Assembly: GCF_000758585.1 (NCBI RefSeq)
Contig: NZ_CP009281.1
Span: 6,200,001 to 6,264,000, forward strand
Source of the DNA: Paenibacillus sp. FSL R5-0345
GTDB taxonomy: Bacteria > Bacillota > Bacilli > Paenibacillales > Paenibacillaceae
Reading direction: 5' to 3'
Length of the DNA stretch: 64,000 bases
The translations under genes and the position numbers were made by a program. Shown one piece after another: positions 25,765 through 34,817 of the stretch. The notes below the pieces were generated by a model. The model was not told the DNA's origin, did no database searches, and saw only the letters and a program-made list of their open reading frames with translations. Each line of letters starts with the position of its first letter. Position 1 is the first letter of the stretch.

Positions 25765-25843
25765 ACAGCAGCAGGTTTTTATTATTTCGCCTGTCTACTA
25801 TATGGGGAGCATATCACTTCGGGACACCCTTTTGCTATGATTT

Positions 25844-26998
25844 TTATTTTTCTCCCGCGCGTACTGGATCACGGAACATATATTTTAAGAGCGGCGGTGT
25901 TACAAGTGTAGTTACAATGACAACAATAATTACGGAAGTAAAATACTGCTGCTGTAACAAGCCGCTTTGCAGACCTGTTGCCGCGATGATCAACGCAACC
26001 TCACCCCGCGAAATCATCCCTGAACCAATAATAAGCGACGAATGGTTATTAAAGCCTGTAAGACGCGCACCCAGACCGCCACCAAACAACTTGGTCAGAA
26101 TGGCGACAACAGCCAGCAAGAGCACGAACCCGATTTGACTGCCAACCCCTTCAAAGGAAACATTAAGTCCGATACTTACAAAAAAGACCGGAACAAAAAT
26201 CGAGTACGCTATAGGCTCAAGCTTGGTTTCCACCGTATGTTTAAAAGAGGTTTGAGATATAGCAATCCCAGCCGCAAAAGCACCGATGATGCCTGCCATC
26301 CCCATAATTTCAGCAAAATACGCGAACGCAAAGCAAATCATTAGCGCCGCTGCGATAACAGCCTCCGTCACCTTTAGCGGAGCCATCCATTTCATAACCC
26401 GAGGCACAACGAACCAACCCACAACAAGCGCTACAGCGAAGAACAATACTTTTTTCGTAATCAAAAGACCAATGGACACTGATTCTCCTGTGCCGAAAAA
26501 GCTCATTAATACAGCGAGCAAAATAACAACCAGAATATCATCGACTACAGCGGCTCCCAGAATGGTAGAACCTTCACGTGTATTCAACTTATTCATATCC
26601 TTCAGTACCTGAACCGATATGCTGACCGATGTTGCACTAAGAATGACGCCCATAAACATAGCATTATGATAAGCAAAACCAAACATTTCTCCAATGGCGA
26701 ATCCACCTAGAAAAGGTAAAATAATACCTCCGACGGCTACTGCGAAAGCTGATTTCCAGTTTTTGCGCAGTTGATCCAGATCCGTCTCAAGCCCAGCGAT
26801 AAACATTAATAATAGAACACCGATCTCCGAAAAATAATGAATAAACTCTCCATTCTGAATCCATCCCAGTACGGCAGGGCCCAGTATAATACCGACAATT
26901 AACTTACCCAGTACCGACGGTTGTCCCAGTCGCACAGATAAATCACCAGCTAGCTTGGTGAATAGTATAATCAGCATAAGATATAGCACAAACTCCAT
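25844..26998 (-). CDS. CPA2-type cation/proton antiporter (NapA/GerN/Kef-like)
   Basis: This integral membrane exchanger has about 12-13 hydrophobic segments over 384 residues. Typical blocks are KLIVGIILGPAVLGW near 32, LLLMFIAGLETDLDQL near 62, SATSVSISVQVLKD near 122 and GAAVVDDILVVILLA near 148; the Asp pair is the likely ion site. GMISRGEVALIIA near 335 is another family motif. There is no RCK/TrkA-N regulatory domain, so the short NapA/GerN class is most likely (Na+ or K+ for H+). Its downstream terminator is split by the IS3 element, so read-through into the IS is possible. Confidence 0.9.
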   Translation of the reverse strand: MEFVLYLMLIILFTKLAGDLSVRLGQPSVLGKLIVGIILGPAVLGWIQNGEFIHYFSEIGVLLLMFIAGLETDLDQLRKNWKSAFAVAVGGIILPFLGGFAIGEMFGFAYHNAMFMGVILSATSVSISVQVLKDMNKLNTREGSTILGAAVVDDILVVILLAVLMSFFGTGESVSIGLLITKKVLFFAVALVVGWFVVPRVMKWMAPLKVTEAVIAAALMICFAFAYFAEIMGMAGIIGAFAAGIAISQTSFKHTVETKLEPIAYSIFVPVFFVSIGLNVSFEGVGSQIGFVLLLAVVAILTKLFGGGLGARLTGFNNHSSLIIGSGMISRGEVALIIAATGLQSGLLQQQYFTSVIIVVIVTTLVTPPLLKYMFRDPVRAGEK

Positions 26999-27059
26999 GT
27001 TTCATCCACTCCCTTGTTGTATATAAGAACTGCCAACCAGGGACATCCCAAGCCAAAAA

Positions 27060-27093
27060 AAGACAAAGAGGAGCCCTTGTTGACAGGCTCCTC
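27060..27093 (-). terminator. Terminator after the rhamnose mutarotase gene
   Basis: GAGGAGCC (27068-27075) pairs with GGCTCCTC (27086-27093), 8 perfect bases. It is followed on the minus strand by TTTGTCTTTTTTT. Confidence 0.8.
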
Positions 27094-27218
27094 CAAAAAA
27101 CAAAAAATTATTCAATTTAACATTATTAAATATATTATAACCGTAATATAAAAGACTGTAAACAAGATACGCCGATAATATACAATATGCAAATTTTAGT
27201 TAATAAAGAATCAGCTCA

Positions 27219-27542
27219 CTATTTTAGATAGAACACTTCGTTTAAGGGCTGCATCGGCACCTCATTATTGAAATCAAATGAGCCTTCAACCATCTTTGAA
27301 GTAATGGCATTCCATCGGTTGCAGGCGTCACTTTTAGCAATGTAATCGAAAGCCGCTTCAGTATCCTCACATTCAAAGCAATAAAAAAACTGATTGCCAT
27401 TCTGAAAGATAGAATAGTTAGAAATACCAGCCTTACTGTGCTCCTCCAAAACTTCTGGCCAAGGATTTAAATGCATGGCTACATACTCTTCCAGACATTC
27501 TTCCTTCACCCGCCATGTCCAAGCCAATTTATTGCTGCTCAT
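27219..27542 (-). CDS. rhaM: L-rhamnose mutarotase family protein
   Basis: It interconverts alpha and beta anomers of L-rhamnose. The 107-residue length and motifs match the family: EYVAMHLNPWPEVLEEHSKAG near 19-39 (the His is the expected catalytic acid/base), NYSIF near 42, and aromatic residues around FFYCFECED. The usual Arg before the first His is Met here (VAMHL rather than RH), a small deviation. The neighbours are not rhamnose genes, so the substrate is inferred from family only. Confidence 0.8.
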   Translation of the reverse strand: MSSNKLAWTWRVKEECLEEYVAMHLNPWPEVLEEHSKAGISNYSIFQNGNQFFYCFECEDTEAAFDYIAKSDACNRWNAITSKMVEGSFDFNNEVPMQPLNEVFYLK

Positions 27543-27666
27543 CTGTTCATCCTCCTAGAAATGCCCTCTATTGTACATAATAAGAATCAAATACATTTGA
27601 TACCTATTATTGTACCTGAAGGAAACAGGTCAGGCTATGAATATCTAACATTCCATTTCAAAATAC

Positions 27667-28827
27667 CTAAGCGTTGATTCCTGCTTGGCTTGGACGGAGA
27701 ATGGCAGAACCAATTGCCAGCAGCACAGCGGCCATAAGTCCTAAGATGGCAAAAGGTAACCATAACTCATTCCAGCCCCCACCGGTTGCAGCGATATCAA
27801 CGGCTTGGATGGCCCATTTTTGCGGAACAAAATTAGCAGCCTTTTGCATATAGTCCGGCATAATGGATAAGGGCCAGAAGCAGCCTCCAAGCATACAAGT
27901 GGGTGTGATAATAAGGGAATTCAGCATACCTGCATTATTAGGATTACGAATTAACCCCGCCACTGTACTCGCGATTCCCATGGACACCAGCATAAATGCC
28001 GCAAGAACAAGGAAATATAGATAGATTGGAACTTCATAATCATAGTGCAGCACCCAGCGACCTAAAGCCAGCACTACGACGATCTGAATCATCCCGACCA
28101 TGAAGCTGCCCAGAAAATTACCAATCGCAATTTCGTAAGAACGAACCGGAGCACTGAACATCCGCATCATGGTTCGTCCTTTTCGATCATCCATAATCAA
28201 CGATACAGAACTCGTGACTAGGCTCATGAGGAACATTAGTGTTAAACCTGTAACAACTCCTAGTCCCTCCCGAGGATACAAATTATAATCGGTTCGGATG
28301 CTACCTATACTATGCTGTTCCGCTCTTTGCATAACAGTAGTGAACTGTGCGTCAACATCACTAGATCCTTCATTTGCTGCTCCAATATTCGCGGCGGTAC
28401 TCCGCATCTCATCAGCGATCGCACTTGCTTTTAATTTGATCATAACAGAAGTTTCATTCGTCTTAAGCTCATATACACTAATTTGTGGTTCTTCCCCGGC
28501 AAGTAGAGCTGAAGTGAACCCTGCTGGAATCAGAATCCCCGCTTCTCCATTCTGATCTACAACACCTTCTCTTAAAGCAATCTCGTCATTCTTTTCTACA
28601 AATTTATATTCACCGGAATTTTTTAGTTCAGTGAGCAAGTGCTTACCTGCAGCCCCGTTATCCATATTGGAATACAATACAACCGCTGGGTTCTCCCCCA
28701 TCGTTCCAGTAACGGAGACAATACCTGCAAGTACAATACAAGGAAGCAGAATATATATAAGCACACCCTTCCTAGTACCAATGGTTCGTTTCACCATGTT
28801 CCAGCCAATCGTTAAGATTTTATCCAT
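27667..28827 (-). CDS. ABC-2 type transporter permease (second subunit)
   Basis: The 386-residue YhgE/NodJ-like permease has one TM helix near the N-terminus (VLIYILLPCIVLAGIVSV), a long extracytoplasmic domain (about 40-185) and five TM helices at the C-terminus. It is the partner of the upstream permease and ATPase. The ATG at 28827, with GGAAGGTGG upstream, is preferred over a longer frame from 28863. With this start it overlaps the upstream gene by 8 bases. It probably forms a heteromeric exporter. No terminator was found after it. Confidence 0.85.
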   Translation of the reverse strand: MDKILTIGWNMVKRTIGTRKGVLIYILLPCIVLAGIVSVTGTMGENPAVVLYSNMDNGAAGKHLLTELKNSGEYKFVEKNDEIALREGVVDQNGEAGILIPAGFTSALLAGEEPQISVYELKTNETSVMIKLKASAIADEMRSTAANIGAANEGSSDVDAQFTTVMQRAEQHSIGSIRTDYNLYPREGLGVVTGLTLMFLMSLVTSSVSLIMDDRKGRTMMRMFSAPVRSYEIAIGNFLGSFMVGMIQIVVVLALGRWVLHYDYEVPIYLYFLVLAAFMLVSMGIASTVAGLIRNPNNAGMLNSLIITPTCMLGGCFWPLSIMPDYMQKAANFVPQKWAIQAVDIAATGGGWNELWLPFAILGLMAAVLLAIGSAILRPSQAGINA

Positions 28828-29998
28828 GATAACCCACCTTCCGGTACGAGATTGCTGCTGCACTGAACAACACTAGACAGATCAGCGATAAAACTCCCAA
28901 ATTCGGCATGATTTGTGATACATCAGCATGTAACATCATTTTCAAAATCGCCTGCATTGCCCAATGGTTAATTGTAAAAGCCCCTGCAGAGTTCACCCAC
29001 GATTCTGGAAGTGGAGCCATCCCTCCACTAATGAAGGTCATACTTACTGTGAGCAGTGTAACGACATTTCTTGCGCTTGCTCCAGTCTTACTGAACATAG
29101 AAATAACGATAGATAATGTCATCGAAGCCACAATCATCAGCAGGCAAAATAGGAGCAACAAGCCCGGCCGATTTCCCCAATTTACGCCGAAGAGCACATT
29201 CGTTAGAATAATAATCGCTGCGCACTGCACTATACTTACAACACCTACACCAAGCATTTTACCAATGAATAGCTCAGATCCTTTAACGGGCATTGAATTT
29301 ATCCGGAAGAGGGTATGATTTTCTTTTTCATTAAAAAGAGAGGTACAAACCGTCAAGCCGCTATATAGCAGGAACATCAACATCATAGATACTGCATAGA
29401 ACTGTGAAGAAGTATATGAATACCCTCCCTCGCTCAATTCTCCAAGTTTTACGGAAGGCTGATTACTGGTGGAATTAGGTGCCATAACGTTTAATGCTGC
29501 CGGACCCAGTGTCAAAGCTACAGACTGTTTATAATTAAGAGTCTTTAAAAAATTATCGAATACCGTTCCTGCCACCCTATTGTCTGTACTTTTTTTGCCA
29601 AGTATAAACTCCAGCTGTGCAGCTTCACCATTCTGAACCTTACTATCAAAGCCTGGAGGGACAACAACCGCATAGCCATATTTTCCTGTTCGTAGACCGC
29701 TTTCTGCTGCCTCTCGACTATTTACTATAATCGGGGTAATAATATCCTTAAGCGCTGTTGATTTCAAAAAGCTGTCCATCATCGTTGAGCTCTCATAGCC
29801 CTCGCCAGAAAGATTAACAACAGCCACTCGCACAATATCGATATTAGTGGAGCCTCCTTTATCACCAACGACACCGGAGAGCGAAGCACCTAAGAGAAAG
29901 ATCAACAACAGGGGCAGTAAAAACATATTTAATATCATAGAGCGTGAGCTAAATAATCTTCGCAGCTCATAGATCATAATCGTCCAAGTATTCATCAA
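28820..29998 (-). CDS. ABC-2 type transporter permease (first subunit)
   Basis: The 392-residue permease has the same plan as the next gene: TM1 near 20-42, an extracytoplasmic domain of about 150 residues, then five TM helices with the ABC-2 pattern (NEKENHTLFRINSMPVKGSELFIGKMLG). It follows the ATPase by 15 bases. The pair resembles Bacillus YvfS-like and LnrMN-type lipid or antibiotic exporters, so a drug or lipopeptide export role is plausible but not shown. Confidence 0.85.
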   Translation of the reverse strand: MMNTWTIMIYELRRLFSSRSMILNMFLLPLLLIFLLGASLSGVVGDKGGSTNIDIVRVAVVNLSGEGYESSTMMDSFLKSTALKDIITPIIVNSREAAESGLRTGKYGYAVVVPPGFDSKVQNGEAAQLEFILGKKSTDNRVAGTVFDNFLKTLNYKQSVALTLGPAALNVMAPNSTSNQPSVKLGELSEGGYSYTSSQFYAVSMMLMFLLYSGLTVCTSLFNEKENHTLFRINSMPVKGSELFIGKMLGVGVVSIVQCAAIIILTNVLFGVNWGNRPGLLLLFCLLMIVASMTLSIVISMFSKTGASARNVVTLLTVSMTFISGGMAPLPESWVNSAGAFTINHWAMQAILKMMLHADVSQIMPNLGVLSLICLVLFSAAAISYRKVGYHG

Positions 29999-30013
29999 AA
30001 TAATCCCCCCTTT

Positions 30014-30949
30014 TTAGTCTCGTAAGGTACGTCCTGTCAAGCTTAGAAACAATGTCTCCAGATCAGGTTCTTCAATATTTAGCGAGCCGATAATCCCCTT
30101 ATGTTTGGCAAAAATAAAAAGGATATCCTGCAGTTCCCCTTGTGAAGAGGGCAAGTACAGCTCGACTACTTCTTCCTTTGCTTCTACGCGTCTAATTCTA
30201 GGGTGAAGCGCCAGCTCTTGGATAAGCTCCGGTGTGATATTAGCAGCTTTAATGACGATTTTTTCTTCCTTGGCAACGCGTTCCCGCAGTTCCTTTTCTG
30301 TACCACAAGCAATGATATGTCCTTTATCCATAATGGCTACCCGATCACAAATGGCTGCAACCTCCTCCATATAGTGACTGGTGTAAATAATAGTTGAGCC
30401 TAGCCGATTCAACTCCTTGACCGATTCAAGGATATGATTGCGAGATTGTGGATCGATCCCCACCGTAGGTTCATCCATAATAATCAACTTTGGACGATGC
30501 ATGATGGCGCAGGCAATATTCAGACGTCTTTTCATTCCCCCGGAGAATGTTGAGGGCTTCTCTTTAGCACGATCGCTAAGACCTGTGAAAGCAAGAGCCT
30601 CTTCAACCCGTTCCTTCAAAAGCTTGCCGCGCAAGCCATATAATCTTCCGAAAAAGGTAACGTTATCCGCCGCTGACATCGTGTCGTATACGGCCAACTC
30701 CTGTGGAACCAAACCAATTCTTTTCTTCACCTCAAGTGATTTCGAAGACACAGGTAGACTGTCGATGACAATGTCTCCTCCGTCAATTTTAAGTAAGCCA
30801 CAGATCATACTGATCGTTGTACTTTTACCCGCTCCGTTCGGGCCAAGCAAGCCAAAGATTTCCCCTTCTTCTATCGTCATATTCACATGGTCCACTGTTA
30901 ATTTACCTTCATATCGTTTCACCACATCGGTTAATACGGCGATTGCCAT
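30014..30949 (-). CDS. ABC transporter ATP-binding protein
   Basis: It drives the two downstream permeases. Visible motifs are Walker A GPNGAGKSTT near 36-45, Q-loop LVPQELAVYDT near 80, signature FSGGMKRRLN near 135 and Walker B LIIMDEPTVGIDPQSR near 155, plus the switch His (YTSHYMEEVAAI). A C-terminal extension (about 215-311) is typical of drug-export ATPases (NatA/DrrA type). The ATG at 30949 follows AGGAGAG. It is divergent from a two-component system across a 167-base region with repeated GTCATCT motifs, so that system probably controls it. Confidence 0.93.
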   Translation of the reverse strand: MAIAVLTDVVKRYEGKLTVDHVNMTIEEGEIFGLLGPNGAGKSTTISMICGLLKIDGGDIVIDSLPVSSKSLEVKKRIGLVPQELAVYDTMSAADNVTFFGRLYGLRGKLLKERVEEALAFTGLSDRAKEKPSTFSGGMKRRLNIACAIMHRPKLIIMDEPTVGIDPQSRNHILESVKELNRLGSTIIYTSHYMEEVAAICDRVAIMDKGHIIACGTEKELRERVAKEEKIVIKAANITPELIQELALHPRIRRVEAKEEVVELYLPSSQGELQDILFIFAKHKGIIGSLNIEEPDLETLFLSLTGRTLRD

Positions 30950-31026
30950 TCGATCATCTCTCCTGTCATTTGCGCTTCTATATTTCCAATTTTATACTAC
31001 ATTTCATTCTACAGGAGGTACGAAAG

Positions 31027-31063
31027 GTCATCTTTTGAAGGTGACTAAAGTCATCTCCTGAAG
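31027..31063. promoter_or_regulatory. Candidate operator between the ABC operon and the two-component system
   Basis: The stretch has an imperfect palindrome GTCATCTTTTGAAGGTGAC (31027-31045), an overlapping perfect palindrome TGACTAAAGTCA (31042-31053) and a direct repeat GTCATCTCCTGAAG (31050-31063). It sits upstream of a minus-strand TATAAA that lacks a good -35, as in activator-dependent promoters. Confidence 0.45.
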
Positions 31064-31116
31064 TAGTAGGCTAATATGCTAAGATTAGAAGAAACCCTGT
31101 AAAGGATGTCTTAGGC

Positions 31117-32274
31117 GTGACTAGAGAGCTGAATCTATTGCGTTACTTACTCATTATAATTCCAGCTTGTATTAGCATTTACATCTATCCATATGCCGAT
31201 TATGGAATCTTCACACTGCATATTCTGATGCTTCTATTCCTTGTGGTCATGGTACCAAAGCTGCCCCAATCCCTTCATCCCTTGATAAGCATCATTGAAG
31301 TACTATTCACCGCCTGGTTATGCTACCAATACGGCAGTATAATGATTTTTCCAGCGATCTCGGCCTTACTTTATTATTCTAGACTTCAGCCCCAAGCCGT
31401 GCCGCTCGTGTTTACGGTTGTGCATCTAATTACCCTGAACATAGCGCTTCGGGATTCTCCACAGCTCATCATTACGTTCATCAACATTACTTTTCTGCTC
31501 ATCGCCTATCTCAACGAATTATTACAGCGGGCTGGTCGGGGCCGTGAGAATACTCTCCATCTATACGATGAGCTCCGGAAAAAGCATTTCGAGCTGGATG
31601 AAGCCCGCAACCGACTGCTGGAGTTTAACACCCAAATAGAAGATGCAGCCCAGTCCAAAGAACGGGTCCGCATCTCACGCCAGCTCCATGACGATATCGG
31701 TCACCGCCTGATTCGCATTAAAATGATGATGGAAGCCGCGCTGCACACCTTACCCACCTCGCCTGAGAGCGGAATGCAAATGATGGAGCTCATTCGAGAT
31801 CAGCTGTCAGCTAGCATGGACGATATGCGCTCCGCAGTGAAGCGTATCAACTATACGCCACAACTAGAGGGTGCTTACGCGTTAGATCGTCTGCTTGAGG
31901 AGACAGGACGCGATACGGGAATCGAGACCTCATACCAAGTACTTGGGATACCTTATCCGCTATATCCTAGTATCCAGGTGATCTTGTATAAGAACGCCCG
32001 TGAGGCCATAACCAATGCTCTGCGTCATGGAAAAGCAACAGCAATCTGGATTACGGTCGACTTCAGTCATACTGGAATTACGATGGAAGTTAGCAACAAT
32101 GGAACACTTTCCGAAGAGAATAAGCTAACTACATTGCCGGGAAGTGGTGGTGTCGGAATGAAAGGAATGTTAGAACGAACGCATTTGATCGGCGGAACCT
32201 TGGAACTGCGGCAGGAGTCTCAATTCACAGTTGTTACACGATTGCCCATTTATAAGCAGGGAGAGATTGTATAG
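31117..32274 (+). CDS. Sensor histidine kinase, NarL/HisKA_3 type (YvfT/DesK-like)
   Basis: The N-terminus carries about five hydrophobic segments (residues 9-135) without a large extracellular domain, which fits a membrane-embedded sensor. A linker coiled coil (about 145-180) leads to the HisKA_3 motif SRQLHDDIGHRL with phospho-acceptor His191. The ATP-binding domain shows NAREAITNALRHGKA (N box) and GSGGVGMKGMLERTHLIGG (G box). The start is a GTG at 31117 with AAAGGA upstream. It is followed 56 bases later by its response regulator. The divergent ABC exporter is the likely target. Confidence 0.9.
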   Translation: MTRELNLLRYLLIIIPACISIYIYPYADYGIFTLHILMLLFLVVMVPKLPQSLHPLISIIEVLFTAWLCYQYGSIMIFPAISALLYYSRLQPQAVPLVFTVVHLITLNIALRDSPQLIITFINITFLLIAYLNELLQRAGRGRENTLHLYDELRKKHFELDEARNRLLEFNTQIEDAAQSKERVRISRQLHDDIGHRLIRIKMMMEAALHTLPTSPESGMQMMELIRDQLSASMDDMRSAVKRINYTPQLEGAYALDRLLEETGRDTGIETSYQVLGIPYPLYPSIQVILYKNAREAITNALRHGKATAIWITVDFSHTGITMEVSNNGTLSEENKLTTLPGSGGVGMKGMLERTHLIGGTLELRQESQFTVVTRLPIYKQGEIV

Positions 32275-32330
32275 GGAAGATAGTACCCATGGTTATATAG
32301 AAAACTAAATTCGATCAAGGAGACTTGCTA

Positions 32331-32984
32331 ATGATTAAAGTGATGATTGTAGATGACGACCCTTTTATTCGCCAAAGTCTAAAGCTACTACTAGAATTGG
32401 ACTCGGAGCTTAAAGTGGTCGGAGCTGCGAGTGATGGAAACGAGGCATTGAGCTTACTCCAGACTGGAGATGTAGCTGATGTGGTTCTGATGGATATACG
32501 GATGCCGGGCTGTGATGGTGTTGAAGGAACAGAGAAAATTAAGCAGGCTTTTCCTCAGGTTTCGATACTGATGCTAACTACTTTCGATGACGATGAGTAT
32601 ATCATTGAAGCGCTACGTAACGGAGCCAGTGGATACTTGCTCAAAAACATACCGCCAGACCGTATCATACAAGGCATCAAAACGGTCAATGAAGGTAATA
32701 TGCTAATTCATCCCGATATCGCGCGCAAACTGGCAACCTTCCTACAGCCTGCATCCCGTCCTGAATCTCCACAGGCACAGCCGCTGGAGTCCTTCGGACT
32801 GACTAAAATGGAATTGGCTGTCGTCGCCTCTATCGCTGAGGGGCATACCAACAAAGAAATCGCCGGACATCTGTTCCTAAGCGAGGGTACGGTCAAAAAT
32901 TACATAACGGATATTCTAAGCAAATTACAGCTGCGAGATCGAACGCAAATCGCGATTTTCTATTTAAGAGGTGGGCGGGGGTGA
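32331..32984 (+). CDS. NarL/LuxR-family response regulator
   Basis: The receiver domain (1-120) has acidic pocket VDDDP, phospho-acceptor Asp55 in VLMDIRMPG and the Lys in GYLLKNIPPD. The C-terminal LuxR-type helix-turn-helix (about 155-217) contains EGHTNKEIAGHLFLSEGTVKNYITDILSKL. The ATG at 32331 with AGGAG 8 bases upstream is preferred to a TTG two codons earlier. The protein probably binds the GTCATCT repeats in the divergent promoter region and activates the ABC exporter genes (inference). Confidence 0.93.
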   Translation: MIKVMIVDDDPFIRQSLKLLLELDSELKVVGAASDGNEALSLLQTGDVADVVLMDIRMPGCDGVEGTEKIKQAFPQVSILMLTTFDDDEYIIEALRNGASGYLLKNIPPDRIIQGIKTVNEGNMLIHPDIARKLATFLQPASRPESPQAQPLESFGLTKMELAVVASIAEGHTNKEIAGHLFLSEGTVKNYITDILSKLQLRDRTQIAIFYLRGGRG

Positions 32985-33025
32985 AGTAGGCGGTTTGTTC
33001 AAGTTGATTTTAAAATCTTCTATTT

Positions 33026-33051
33026 TTGTTTTCTTTCAAGAAAACAAAGCT
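33026..33051. repeat. AT-rich inverted repeat after the response regulator gene
   Basis: TTTGTTTTCTT and AAGAAAACAAA form a perfect 11-base stem with a 2-base loop. It could be a weak terminator of the two-component operon. Confidence 0.35.
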
Positions 33052-33166
33052 TCCTGTTTCACAGAGCTGACTAATAAAGCTTCATTTTCAGTCTTGGTCA
33101 ATTCTTCTTTTGACAATTGTCCTGATATTAAAGTTAGTTGATGCATACCTCCACAATCGCCATACT

Positions 33167-33205
33167 ACAAAAAAAGCCCGGACTCTATTTCCAGAGTCCG
33201 GGCTT
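33167..33205 (-). terminator. Terminator after minJ
   Basis: A perfect 12-base stem (33174-33185 with 33194-33205, AAGCCCGGACTC) is followed on the minus strand by TTTTTTTG. Confidence 0.9.
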
Positions 33206-33213
33206 AACTTTAG

Positions 33214-34536
33214 CTATCCTTCCGCTGATTCCTTCTTGGCTTTAGCGGCTTTGTTCCGTTTGAGTCGGCCGTTCGGAAGATTGCGGCTGCGAGTACCTGT
33301 CTTCATCGCGATGATACTGAAGATGCTAGAAGGCTTCGCCTCCGCAGTAACCGCTCCATCTGTCTCCGGTACCAGAATGATCCCGAGCTGATGATGGTCC
33401 CCGTCGTAGATAGGGCTCTGAAGGTATTTGCTCTCCCCTTCACGGTTCTGCACCTCCAGCTTGCAGAACGCTGGATTCATGCGCAGCGCCTCATGTAGCT
33501 GCGCGGCATCGGTCAACAGGACCCCGTTGACCTTCAGTAAGATCTCGCCGGGCAGGATGCCCAGCTCCTGCCCGGGACTGCCCGGCAGCACGGCCAGCAC
33601 CTTGCGGCCGCGCGGTGGATGTACGAAGATGGGGCTGATGCTGCGCTCTTCCAGAGCGCTGTACCAGCTTAACCCTTCGTGCAGCACCATTGCTGCGAGC
33701 GCCGCGAGCAGGGTCAGCGGGCTCCACCAAGCGGCAAGCAGGCTTAAGCCGAGCAGGACGATGCTGTAGATCAGCAGCCGTCCTGAAGTGCGGGCCGCCT
33801 TGCGCCCGGGCAGCATGCCCTGCGTCATCTCGCTAAAGCCGATGATGACGGGCAAAGAGACAATGCCAAGCCCGCCGCCCAGCAGCGGCTGCCATGGCAG
33901 ATCCGTTCCTGCGCCCGAAGGGATCAGCAGGAACAGCGGCAGCGGCCAAAAAGCCTGCAGCTGATAGCCGCCAACAACCATCCCGCGCTTGCCCTTCAAG
34001 AAGAGGGGCGTCGCAAGCTTCGCCCCTTGCCAGCGGGCCAGCAGCGCTTCCGCCATATGCAGCAGCGCAGCCAGCACTAGCAAGGCTGGAATATCCATCT
34101 CCCGTATGGCTGTTGTAATGTTCCCGACCGTTCCGCTATGTAAGGCATCTGGAAAGAAAGACAGTACAAATTGAATCACGCCCAGTAGACCTATAGAATA
34201 AGCAAAACACAAATACCTCACACGCAATAGCGATAACAGCACACTGACTACCCAAATGCAGGCTACAGCTGTACCTGATAAGGAAACCCCTAACAATATG
34301 GCTGCAATAGAAACCACTAGTCCCATCACCAGCCCGCTCCACACCGTTCGCCATGTTTCTTGACCCCAGCTATGTAACTTCACATGAATCAGCTTGCGTT
34401 CTAATGCCACCTGCCGACGGTAATACAATGCAATAAATATAATAGCAATATAGTAATATGGCTGTATCAGCAAGTGTAAGAACGCAGTGCCCAAGCTTCC
34501 TAACAGTTCCTGAATCACATTCAAACTGTTCGTCAC
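33214..34536 (-). CDS. minJ: MinJ-like polytopic membrane protein with PDZ domain
   Basis: In Bacillus MinJ bridges DivIVA and MinD/MinC at cell poles and division sites. This 440-residue protein has about 7-8 TM helices (residues 15-290), then a cytoplasmic PDZ domain (about 305-395) with VLPGSPGQELGILPGEILLKVNGVLL. It ends in a basic tail (RLKRNKAAKAKKE). The call rests on this architecture and on the neighbours: in Bacillus minJ is close to ctpB, ftsX and ftsE, as here. The central part (about 33490-34080) is distinctly GC-rich. A generic PDZ membrane protein is the alternative. Confidence 0.7.
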   Translation of the reverse strand: MTNSLNVIQELLGSLGTAFLHLLIQPYYYIAIIFIALYYRRQVALERKLIHVKLHSWGQETWRTVWSGLVMGLVVSIAAILLGVSLSGTAVACIWVVSVLLSLLRVRYLCFAYSIGLLGVIQFVLSFFPDALHSGTVGNITTAIREMDIPALLVLAALLHMAEALLARWQGAKLATPLFLKGKRGMVVGGYQLQAFWPLPLFLLIPSGAGTDLPWQPLLGGGLGIVSLPVIIGFSEMTQGMLPGRKAARTSGRLLIYSIVLLGLSLLAAWWSPLTLLAALAAMVLHEGLSWYSALEERSISPIFVHPPRGRKVLAVLPGSPGQELGILPGEILLKVNGVLLTDAAQLHEALRMNPAFCKLEVQNREGESKYLQSPIYDGDHHQLGIILVPETDGAVTAEAKPSSIFSIIAMKTGTRSRNLPNGRLKRNKAAKAKKESAEG

Positions 34537-34786
34537 ACTCCTTCCTTATCTACAAAAAAACTTTTATGAACCCTTGTTCACATACCAGAATAAATGTTCA
34601 GCTCTCTTATTCACACCTGTAAAATTGCAGCATTTTGTACAGATATCCTCTTCATTATACGCGAATACTGCAAATATACAGGAATACCCTCACTTATGGC
34701 TCAAAGGCTCCGCTACTGATTAATCAACCATCAGCATTGAGCTACACCGTGTGTACGCTTATACCCTTGATCGATTCTTACAATTA

Positions 34787-34817
34787 TAAAAAAAAGAAGG
34801 CTGAATTCAGCCTTCTT
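34787..34817 (-). terminator. Terminator overlapping the ctpB stop codon
   Basis: A perfect 24-base palindrome AAGAAGGCTGAA/TTCAGCCTTCTT (34794-34817) is followed on the minus strand by TTTTTTTATAA. Its first arm includes part of the ctpB stop codon. Confidence 0.85.

Larger units (their letters stand above)
24146..25816 (-). mobile_element. IS3-family (IS150-like) insertion sequence, apparently intact
   Basis: The 1671-base element is bounded by imperfect 26-base terminal inverted repeats: TGAACTGCACCCC...AGTAGACAG at 24146-24171, and on the other strand TGATATGCTCCCC...AGTAGACAG at 25816-25791. The 3-base direct repeat CTT flanks it (24143-24145 and 25817-25819), as expected for this family. 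It carries two overlapping-frame genes, orfA and orfB, on the minus strand with a programmed frameshift site. Both reading frames and the DDE residues look intact, so it may be active. Confidence 0.92.
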
